A DNA stretch of 13,395 nucleotides from CAZLLV01 sp964560325. GTDB taxonomy: Bacteria; Acidobacteriota; Thermoanaerobaculia; Multivoradales; DATKCC01. Location: contig CAZLLV010000502.1 of NCBI GenBank assembly GCA_964560325.1, forward strand, positions 1-13,395, written 5' to 3'. A program made the position numbers and the translations under genes. Positions within the stretch are counted from its first letter, which is position 1. Each line of letters starts with the position of its first letter. This document shows, one piece after another, positions 1 through 5,322 of the stretch. The notes under the pieces are model-generated. The model saw nothing but the letters and a program-made list of their open reading frames with translations, made no database searches and was not told where the DNA came from.

Positions 1-705
1 CGCCTCGAACGAGAGGTTGAACTCCCGCTGGAGCGCTTCGGTGAACTGGTTGCCGCCGAAGGAGATGTCGCGCCAGAAGACGGATTGGCCGCGCGACAGC
101 ACGTTGATGTTGGTGACCGCGGCACCCATGTTGACGAGCGCCACGACCCGCGCGAGATCGAGGTCGTGGCTCACCTCGTAGGCGTTCTGGACGGCGAAGG
201 CGTCGACGTCGACCAGACTCGGGGTCTTGCCCGCCTGGCTGATCACCGACACGTAGTCGTTCACCTTGTCCCGCTTGACCGCGACCAGGAGGACCTCCAT
301 CGTGTCGCGCCCGACGTCTCCCTCCGACAGCACCACGTAGTCGAGGCGCACGTCGTTGATGTCGAACGGGATGTACTGCTCCGCCTCCCACTGGATCGAC
401 TCGGCCAGCTCCTCCGGCGAAGCGGACGGCAGCTGGATCTTCTTGATGATCACCGAGTGGCCCGACAGCGAGGTCGCGAAGCTCGTGCTCTTGACCCGCG
501 TGTCCTGGGACAGCTTCTGGATGGCGTCGACCACCAGGGACGAGTCCATGATGGTGCCGTCGACGATGGCCTCGGGAGAGAGCGGCTCGATGCCGAGCCG
601 GACGAGCGAATACTCCCCCGCCTTGCGAGCCTTGAGCTCGACCAGCTTGATCGCGGAGCTTCCGATGTCCAGGCCGACGAGGCCTTTGGTTCGCGCAAAG
701 AGCAA
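1..705 (-). CDS. pilM: Type IV pilus assembly protein PilM (C-terminus beyond window)
   Basis: This is an actin-like ATPase-fold protein that works at the cytoplasmic face of the inner membrane. It links the PilN/PilO alignment complex to the type IV pilus motor. The first 235 codons are present; the rest runs off the left edge. The N-terminus reads LLFARTKGLVGLDIGSSAIK, whose GLDIGSSAIK (about residues 11-20) is the phosphate-1 loop of the PilM/FtsA fold. Further on are EQYIPFDINDVRLDYVVL and a second nucleotide-site stretch, VALVNMGAAVTNINVLSRG, followed by FWRDISFGGNQFTEAL. All are typical of PilM. The start is TTG at 705-703: an in-frame TAG lies about 8 codons upstream, no ATG or GTG lies between, and a GGGGGGAG Shine-Dalgarno sits 6 nt before the TTG. 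pilN, pilO and related genes would be expected beyond position 1. The family call is certain; the start is well supported. Confidence 0.95.
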   Translation of the reverse strand, partial: MLFARTKGLVGLDIGSSAIKLVELKARKAGEYSLVRLGIEPLSPEAIVDGTIMDSSLVVDAIQKLSQDTRVKSTSFATSLSGHSVIIKKIQLPSASPEELAESIQWEAEQYIPFDINDVRLDYVVLSEGDVGRDTMEVLLVAVKRDKVNDYVSVISQAGKTPSLVDVDAFAVQNAYEVSHDLDLARVVALVNMGAAVTNINVLSRGQSVFWRDISFGGNQFTEALQREFNLSFEA

Positions 706-772
706 GACTGACTCCCCCCGGAAAGCCTAGGTTTCTTGCGGACTTACAGCTTTTTCCTTAAAGCGTCGCTGG

Positions 773-801
773 AGGCTAGCACCGGGAAAGGCAGGTGTCA
801 A
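773..801 (-). promoter_or_regulatory. Sigma70-type promoter for pilM
   Basis: On the minus strand, a perfect -35 TTGACA (801-796) is followed by a 17-nt spacer ending in TGC and a -10 TAGCCT (778-773), giving an extended -10 (TGC TAGCCT). Predicted transcription starts near 766, leaving a leader of about 60 nt before the pilM TTG. The hexamers and spacing are seen directly; activity is inferred. Confidence 0.65.
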
Positions 802-849
802 GTCGCAAATGCAGTCATGACTATAGGCGCCGGTGACGCCGACGCCGGA

Positions 850-915
850 GAGCGGAAGCCCGCACGAGACGCTCGCCGGACGATCGCCGGACGCCGACAG
901 GACGGGCTTCCGCTC
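850..915. repeat. 13-bp perfect inverted repeat with direct repeats in its loop
   Basis: In the pilM/rpmB divergent spacer, GAGCGGAAGCCCG (850-862) is repeated as its exact reverse complement CGGGCTTCCGCTC (903-915), with 40 nt between. The loop carries a 10-bp direct repeat TCGCCGGACG at 873-882 and 884-893, one base apart. There is no T-run after the right arm, so it does not look like a finished intrinsic terminator. It could be a cruciform, a structured transcript or a protein-binding site. The rest of the 706-1011 spacer holds the two promoters and a terminator-like hairpin; no coding sequence was seen there. Confidence 0.75.
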
Positions 916-934
916 CGCCAGCGCCGGGTGCCGC

Positions 935-971
935 CCGGGGTCTTGGGGGTTGAACGGAGCCCCGGCTTTTT
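935..971 (+). terminator. Weak terminator-like hairpin upstream of rpmB
   Basis: CCGGGG (935-940) can pair with CCCCGG (960-965) across a 19-nt loop. One C follows, then TTTTT (967-971). The layout is that of a plus-strand intrinsic terminator, but the stem is short and the loop long. No plus-strand gene lies upstream inside the spacer. It overlaps the proposed rpmB -35, so the two readings compete. Confidence 0.3.
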
Positions 972-979
972 GTTACCCT
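950..979 (+). promoter_or_regulatory. Candidate rpmB promoter
   Basis: TTGAAC (950-955) as -35 and TACCCT (974-979) as -10 are separated by 18 nt. This would start transcription near 986 and leave a leader of about 26 nt carrying the AAGGAG ribosome binding site at 999-1004. Both hexamers are imperfect, so the call rests mainly on position. Confidence 0.35.
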
Positions 980-1011
980 TGGCCGTTCTGACGATTTGAA
1001 GGAGCGAATCG

Positions 1012-1239
1012 ATGTCCAGGCAGTGTCACTATTGCGGAAAAAAGACGGTTTCGGGCTCCAGCGTGAGCCACGCCCACAACGTCACCAAGCGCACGTTCCA
1101 GCCCAACCTGCAGAAGGTGCGGGCGGTGGTCGACGGTGCCGCGCGGCGCGTCCTGGCATGCACCCGGTGCCTGCGCAGCGGCAAGGTCGTCAAGGTGCCG
1201 GCCCGCCAGTGGTCGCCCGACGAAGCCGCGGCGAAGTAG
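1012..1239 (+). CDS. rpmB: 50S ribosomal protein L28 (zinc-ribbon type)
   Basis: This is a structural protein of the large ribosomal subunit, 75 residues long, the normal size for bL28. The N-terminus MSRQCHYCGKK and the segment VSHAHNVTKRTFQPNLQKV are characteristic of the family. Two CxxC pairs, C5-C8 and C50-C53, form the zinc site of the C+ (zinc-binding) version of L28. The ATG at 1012 has AAGGAG 7 nt upstream. It is the only plus-strand gene in the window. It is divergent from pilM and convergent with the lipoprotein gene that ends at 1357. It appears monocistronic: no rpmG or other ribosomal gene follows. Confidence 0.97.
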   Translation: MSRQCHYCGKKTVSGSSVSHAHNVTKRTFQPNLQKVRAVVDGAARRVLACTRCLRSGKVVKVPARQWSPDEAAAK

Positions 1240-1297
1240 CCCCCGCCGCCCACCGCACCCCCCCGTAGGCCCCTCCCGACCCGCCCAGCCCAGAAGG

Positions 1298-1335
1298 ACC
1301 CGCGCTCTCCCCTCCGGAAAGCGCACGGCGCGGGT
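1298..1335. terminator. Possible bidirectional terminator stem between convergent genes
   Basis: In the 117-nt gap between rpmB and the convergent lipoprotein gene, ACCCGCGC (1298-1305) and GCGCGGGT (1328-1335) are exact inverted repeats with a 22-nt loop. No T-run flanks either side. The convergent setting favours a terminator, but the structure alone is weak. Confidence 0.25.
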
Positions 1336-1356
1336 GCGGGAGTCCGTGTATCCGGA

Positions 1357-2520
1357 TCAGACCGGCGGCAGCTCCCAGGCCAGGAGTGCGCGCAGGGCCG
1401 GACGGCGGCGCCCGGCGGTCTCGGTGACGAAGCGCTCGCTGGTCAGTTGGAGGAGCGCGCCACCGCCTGGGAGACGAGCATACGTCACCGGCTCGGCTTC
1501 GAACTTCAAGGGGCTCGCCAGGCTCGAAGGGTAACCCGCCTCCTCCAAGGCCTCCCGACGGAGCGCGAGCGAGGCTCGCGCAATGCGGGCCAGCTCGGCG
1601 GCCGTTTCGAGCCTCTTCACCGTGTCGAGCAGGTTCGGGATCGGGAGGTCGCGGAGCCCGCCCCGGCGCCCGCCCCGATCAGGCACACCGCCCGTCGGGG
1701 CAGCGAGGGACGCGATCGCTGCACGGCAGCTCGTCTCCCGACACACGTGCGCGAAAGCGACCACGTCGCGCGCCAGCGCCGCGCGCTGCTGGGGATCTCC
1801 GGCGGCGTCCACCGTGGGAGCGACCAGCGGCAGCATGTGGCGCGCGAAGGCCGCCGCCGGGTCGGGCACCTCGCGCTGCCAGGTCCCGAGGAGGGAGTCC
1901 AGTCGCCCGACGGCGTCGCGAGAGGTGTCGCTCCGGGTCACCGCGCGGTGGACGTCGCCGATCACTCCCAGGTAGAGAGCATTCCCGAAGAGGGGGCCGA
2001 CCATCTCGGGTTGGGCGGACAACCGGAGAGCGAGGTCGAGCCGCGCCTCCATACCTGTGAGAAACGCCGCTTCATCTCCTTCGAGCAGGGAGAGCCGGTC
2101 GCGCAGGGTCATCAACTGCGCGGCCCGCAGGAGCGATGGACCGAGAGCGACCAGCTCCGCCGAGGTCACGCGCCGGCCAGGAGAATCGAGCGTCGAGATC
2201 GCCGCCCCGTGACGCCCCACGAGCTCCACCGAGCGCGCCCTATCTTCGTCGCTCCAGGTCTCGGGTGCGGACGAGAGGAGAGCATCGACCAGGACGTGCT
2301 CCTCCGGTGTCAGACGGACCCGTGGCACGGAAGGGATGGCCGGTTCCGGAGTCTCCGCGGACGAGTACCTGGCGAGCCTCTCGATCTCCGCACGAGCCTC
2401 GGCGAGCCCAAGCTCCGCCTCCTCGATCTCCCGTGACGAAGGACCGCAGGCCGCGGCGACGAGGAGAGCGAGGCCGAACAAGCTGCGCGAGAGCAGCAGG
2501 GGCATTCGAGTCGTGTTCAT
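1357..2520 (-). CDS. Putative lipoprotein of unknown function
   Basis: The product is 387 residues and I do not recognise its family. The N-terminus has a signal sequence (basic R5 and R12, hydrophobic LFGLALLVAAAC) ending in a lipobox-like VAAAC, with the acylated cysteine at residue 25, followed by GPSSRE. Outer or inner membrane anchoring on the periplasmic side is therefore likely. Residues about 30-50 are charged and helical (EIEEAELGLAEARAEIERLA), perhaps a short coiled coil. The remainder looks largely helical and Arg/Ala/Leu-rich, with a Gly/Arg patch (DRGGRRGG) around residue 280. The ATG at 2520 follows a GGGAGAGG purine run. It is the last gene of the minus-strand accessory block, 54 nt after the neighbouring lipoprotein gene and convergent with rpmB. 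No catalytic motif was recognised. Confidence 0.75.
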   Translation of the reverse strand: MNTTRMPLLLSRSLFGLALLVAAACGPSSREIEEAELGLAEARAEIERLARYSSAETPEPAIPSVPRVRLTPEEHVLVDALLSSAPETWSDEDRARSVELVGRHGAAISTLDSPGRRVTSAELVALGPSLLRAAQLMTLRDRLSLLEGDEAAFLTGMEARLDLALRLSAQPEMVGPLFGNALYLGVIGDVHRAVTRSDTSRDAVGRLDSLLGTWQREVPDPAAAFARHMLPLVAPTVDAAGDPQQRAALARDVVAFAHVCRETSCRAAIASLAAPTGGVPDRGGRRGGLRDLPIPNLLDTVKRLETAAELARIARASLALRREALEEAGYPSSLASPLKFEAEPVTYARLPGGGALLQLTSERFVTETAGRRRPALRALLAWELPPV

Positions 2521-2574
2521 CGCCTCTCCCGGGTGAACGGGGTCTCGCGTGGCACTCGGATATTCAACAAGGGC

Positions 2575-3156
2575 TCAATCATAGTGGGACCACCACCAGG
2601 AATCCCGCACTTCGACGGCGACCGGCTCGCCGTCGACGAAATGAAGCCGCTCGACGGTCCGACGAGTCGGCGACGCCACGAGGTCGACCGAGCCTGCTGG
2701 ACCCGGCGACGCCCCTGAGCGTAGGGCGGAGAACGCTGGTCCGTCGAGATCGAGGAGCCGGTTGAACCGGACCACTTCATCTTCAGCGATCGGGAGGAAG
2801 TGGAGCTGAATCGACTCCCGGAGTGGCACGATCACCGAGGTGACCCGCAACTCATGCCTGCGTCTCGATCGGTGCTGCCCTTCGTAATGCGGATGGGTGA
2901 ACGCAGCGACACCGTCATCGGGCCAATAGAAGAACGTCTCGCCCCCGTCGGTCTGCGAAACCGTCTCCGCCGGGCCGAGCACCCTCTCCCATCGTCCCAA
3001 CTCCTCGTAGACCCCGGAGCCCAGATCGGCATGCCCGTCCAGCACCGCATCGAGAACCGGGGTGCGGCTGGAGCACGCGACGAGAAAGAGCACGGCGCCG
3101 AGGCCGAGGGCACGCCGGCACCGGTGGAAATCGGAACGGTGGCCCTCAACGATCAT
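2575..3156 (-). CDS. Small lipoprotein, possible immunity-type protein
   Basis: The product is 193 residues. The signal segment RRALGLGAVLFLVACSSR ends in a good lipobox LVAC, with the acylated cysteine at 28, so a periplasm-facing lipoprotein is expected. The ATG at 3156 has GGAAGA just upstream. After the lipobox comes a compact domain with LGPAETVSQTDGGETFFYWP, then DDGVAAFTHP. The pattern (small-residue turn, short beta hairpin, aromatic-W-DD-G) resembles small beta-rich proteins often encoded next to polymorphic toxins, but I cannot name a family with confidence. A C-terminal beta-rich part ends in VEVRDSWWWSHYD. Its neighbours are a frameshifted membrane protein gene 70 nt upstream and another lipoprotein gene 54 nt downstream. 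The lipoprotein call is firm; the immunity role is inference from context. Confidence 0.8.
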   Translation of the reverse strand: MIVEGHRSDFHRCRRALGLGAVLFLVACSSRTPVLDAVLDGHADLGSGVYEELGRWERVLGPAETVSQTDGGETFFYWPDDGVAAFTHPHYEGQHRSRRRHELRVTSVIVPLRESIQLHFLPIAEDEVVRFNRLLDLDGPAFSALRSGASPGPAGSVDLVASPTRRTVERLHFVDGEPVAVEVRDSWWWSHYD

Positions 3157-3226
3157 CGATCTTCCACCCAGTCGCGCCTGCCGCGGATCGACCGACCGGA
3201 GGAACGCGACACGGAACGGGTCCCAA

Positions 3227-3612
3227 TCAATGCCTCGAGCCCTCTAGCACCGAAGCCACTGTCAGGATCGACAACACCAACATCAGGCAGCCGAAGGCGA
3301 CGACGCCGAGGGTCCAGATGCCGATCACCTCGTGACATGGGCCATCGAGAATGCAACCAGGTCGTGGCGAAGACCGGGGAAGAGGGTCCACACCAAGCCC
3401 TCGACGACCCCGACTAGACTGATGGACAACATGAAGACCAGAATCACCCGCCTCATCGGATTCAAGCGCCGGACCGCAAGTGCCAGGAGCACCGTCATGG
3501 CGAGGGCGAACGAGGCCAAGACGACAGCCTTCCCCGGGGAGGGCCAACGCGTTGCCACCTGAACATACGAAGCCGTAGCAGCGAGATCGAGTGCTAGCCC
3601 CACGACAACCAC
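3227..3612 (-). pseudogene. Small multi-pass membrane protein, frameshifted
   Basis: Two overlapping minus-strand frames together encode one plausible membrane protein of about 127 residues. The first frame (GTG at 3612, ends 3325) has three hydrophobic segments: VVVGLALDLAATASYV, AVVLASFALAMTVLLALAV and VILVFMLSISLVGVVEGL. It then stops after FSMAHVTR. Near 3335 the neighbouring frame continues with EVIGIWTLGVVAFGC and LMLVLSILTVASVLEGSRH, a fourth hydrophobic segment, ending at TGA 3227-3229. One missing base around 3330-3338 would join them. A third frame opens with ATG at 3641 (MRREVRTTATWLSWG, stop) and could be a lost N-terminus, implying a second indel. No clear ribosome binding site precedes the GTG. 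Either a decaying gene or sequence error would explain this. The family is not recognised. A small inner-membrane protein beside Rhs debris could be a former immunity protein. Confidence 0.5.
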
Positions 3613-3709
3613 GTAGCAGTGGTACGGACCTCACGGCGCATGGGCACGAACTCTAGACATCGAACGGGATCGCACTGAGAAGACTACTCATGGGTTGATC
3701 CAGTTCGAC

Positions 3710-3737
3710 AGCATACCTTGGGCAGTTGGCCGCGCAA
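3710..3737 (-). promoter_or_regulatory. Candidate promoter upstream of the membrane-protein gene
   Basis: On the minus strand, TTGCGC (3737-3732) and TATGCT (3715-3710) are 16 nt apart. It sits in the 228-nt stretch between the small lipoprotein gene (ending 3841) and the membrane-protein frame (from 3612). That stretch contains short open frames but nothing I can support as a gene. The -10 is good, the -35 mediocre. Confidence 0.3.
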
Positions 3738-3840
3738 GCTGCGCCAAGCCCCCGAGAACGACCAGGGGAGGATCCAGCTCGTCAGAAGCCCACGGCATCG
3801 TCCACACACTGCGAGTGCAGGTCGCCAGTTCCCATCCAGG

Positions 3841-4293
3841 CTATCCATGGTCCTTAGCAAGATCTCTCAGCTCACGCTTGGTAGAAATCGGCTCGATTCT
3901 GCTCACATCCTCGAGCCTGGCGGACCAGAGGTCGTAGTTACGGCTCGGAGTGATTGTGAACCGCCCCTCTACCCTGAGAAACCGTTCATTGAGGTGTTGG
4001 TGCTCCCTGAACTGCTCGGAGCTGAGATCGAGGCCGACGCCGTTCTTCGTGATCAGGTACTCGCCATCCTCACGGCTCAGCGTCAACCCGATGTACTCGA
4101 ACTCAATACTGCCAAAGCCTTCGACGCGCACTCGTTCACCTTCGTAGTCTTCCGGGTTGGCAATCAGCTGGACAAGCGACACGTCTCGGACATCGCTGGG
4201 CCTCTCGCTGCGATTTGAATGGCCCGGCCGATGATCACAGGCAATTGAGGCAAGGAGGACCACACCGAGTACATGAATTCGGCTGTGGATCAT
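3841..4293 (-). CDS. Small lipoprotein, candidate immunity protein to the Rhs remnant
   Basis: The product is 150 residues. The signal segment RIHVLGVVLLASIAC gives a probable acylated cysteine at 19, then DHRPGH. The mature part contains VSLVQLIANPEDYEGERVRV, then EGFGSIEFEYIGLTLSRED, ITKNGVGLDL and LNERFLRVEGRF. These look like alternating strands of a small beta-barrel (OB-like) domain. The motif of QLIANP followed by Y-x-G-x-x-V-x-V is one I associate with small hypothetical proteins found near Rhs genes; that association is from memory and needs a search. The ATG at 4293 lies 3 nt after a TAA (4299-4297) that closes the tail of the Rhs remnant, and its GAGGAG ribosome binding site lies inside that tail. 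This suggests translational coupling to the upstream gene. The codon choice and composition look less GC-rich than the flanking housekeeping genes. Confidence 0.85.
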   Translation of the reverse strand: MIHSRIHVLGVVLLASIACDHRPGHSNRSERPSDVRDVSLVQLIANPEDYEGERVRVEGFGSIEFEYIGLTLSREDGEYLITKNGVGLDLSSEQFREHQHLNERFLRVEGRFTITPSRNYDLWSARLEDVSRIEPISTKRELRDLAKDHG

Positions 4294-4296
4294 GGC

Positions 4297-4410
4297 TTAC
4301 TCCTCACCTGCTGGGAACCTGCCAATCCTATGAAGACTGTCCGGCGGCGAGAACTTCCACACGGTATACGAAGGCGTCAGCAAGTACGAGTCTAGGTCGT
4401 TTTCGATAGC
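4297..4410 (-). other. Open tail after the Rhs fragment, possible toxin-tip remnant
   Basis: Directly after YGSKPH, the +1 frame is open for 37 codons: AIENDLDSYLLTPSYTVWKF, then SPPDSLHRIGRFPAGEE, ending in TAA at 4299-4297. Its residue mix looks like real protein (aromatics, Asp/Glu, few Arg runs). The alternative, staying in the Rhs frame, gives an Arg-rich stretch ending SS-stop at 4328. The TAA lies 3 nt before the next ATG, the usual spacing of a toxin C-terminus and its immunity gene. I do not recognise the sequence as a known toxin domain; too little is left. Confidence 0.45.
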
Positions 4411-4411
4411 G

Positions 4412-4543
4412 GTGCGGCTTGCTACCGTAGACGAAGCGCGCGACGACGGCGCCCGTACCGTCGAGCTCGGCGACCGGGTTCAACTGATCTCGGTAGAGGA
4501 ACCCGCCGACCAGGGTATCGCAGACCTTCTTGCCCACCCGCCG
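4412..4543 (-). other. Rhs/YD-repeat core fragment
   Basis: Within the broken gene, the minus-strand frame reads RRVGKKVCDTLVGGFLYRD followed by QLNPVAELDGTGAVV and ARFVYGSKPH, about 44 residues. GRRVGKKV, FLYxDQLNPVAELDG and RFVYGSK are highly characteristic of the late core repeats of Rhs/YD proteins. These large secreted shell proteins enclose a toxic C-terminal domain. Everything else of the expected Rhs shell (normally over 1000 residues), including the terminal DPxG autocleavage region, is absent here. The upstream join falls at GACGCGGCGGG, which in one frame reads LDAAG and in the other RR; this could be a microhomology junction. The family assignment is confident. That it is a relic and not a functional protein is inferred from its size and the frame changes. 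Confidence 0.85.
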
Positions 4544-5322
4544 CGTCGAGTTGCTGCCGCAGCTCGGGGAGCAGCTTCTCGGCCGTCTCGGCGATCGGCT
4601 GTCTCCGCGACGCGGCCCGCAGCTCGGCGAGCTCGGCGCGCGGAACGCCGGCGTAGGGGAGCAGCAGATCGAGGTCCCCGGCCCTGGAGGCTCTCGTGAC
4701 CGCCGCGTACGCCCTCCTGTCGTCGCCCCGGGCCTTGATCGCCGCCGCTGGATCTCGACGAACTGAACGGCCTGCGGCCCGATCTCCTCGACGATCGCCT
4801 GAGTCTCGCGTGACTGCCGGGTTCCGAACAGGAGGATGGTGTCGATAGCCGTCGGTCCGAACCCGAAGGCGGTGAGGCTGTCGGTGACGTGTGCGTCCTC
4901 CATGAGATCGATGTGGCCGCCCGCGAACGCGGAGAACGCGAGCCACATCGGGGTGAGCTCCGGAGTCACCCTTCTGTTGTAGTAGAAGCTGAGGAATGCC
5001 AGGGCCTCGTCGTTCAACGGCTGGGTGGGCGCCCCCGCTTCGACCGCTTCTCGATAGCGCGCCAAGTGTGCGTCCGGGTCACGAAACTCCTTGCGGAGCT
5101 CGGCGGGAGAGATCTCGTCGGCGAGGGTCCACCAGAGCGGTGAGCTGGCCGGGGTCTCGAGATCCATCGGCTGGCTGGCGACCGGTGGCGGGTCGGCCGA
5201 GCCCAGGACGAGCGCGAGAACCAAGGCCGGCCAAATTCGGCCGAGAATCGTGCATCTCTGTGTCGGTAGGTCTCCTGTGCGCGACGCGCCGGCCGGCCGC
5301 GGCGGCCGCGCCTCCTGAGATC

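Larger units (their letters stand above)
4297..5224 (-). pseudogene. Broken gene: unknown exported protein joined to an Rhs core fragment
   Basis: No single frame gives a credible protein, but consecutive pieces in different frames do. Piece A (5224 to about 4745) starts with a short hydrophobic run LVLALVLGSADPPPVAS (export signal; TTG start with no good ribosome binding site), then a helical domain including WWTLADEISPAELRKEF and LNDEALAFLSFYYNRR, to AVQFVEIQRR. Piece B (about 4739 to 4545) continues one frame over with IKARGDDRRAYAAVTRASRA, then GVPRAELAELRAA and ETAEKLLPELRQQLDAA; one lost base in the CGGCGGCG run near 4740 would restore it. Piece C is an Rhs core fragment and piece D a tail, both listed separately. 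The unknown domain A+B matches no family I know. It follows the Rel gene on the same strand. Sequencing error could explain one break, but not the unlike domains being joined. Confidence 0.65.

Noticed and set aside
85..711. Plus-strand open frame over pilM
   Set aside because: The minus strand encodes clear PilM motifs from a TTG start with a strong ribosome binding site; the plus frame is its shadow.
1447..2436. 329-codon plus-strand frame opposite the 387-residue lipoprotein
   Set aside because: The minus frame has a signal sequence, lipobox and better protein composition; the plus frame has none of these.
3640..3840. Short minus-strand frame after the lipoprotein stop, ending GMLSNWINP near 3688
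   Set aside because: About 36-50 codons with no ribosome binding site, and two of the three minus-strand frames are open here; it could be debris of another toxin tail but cannot be supported.
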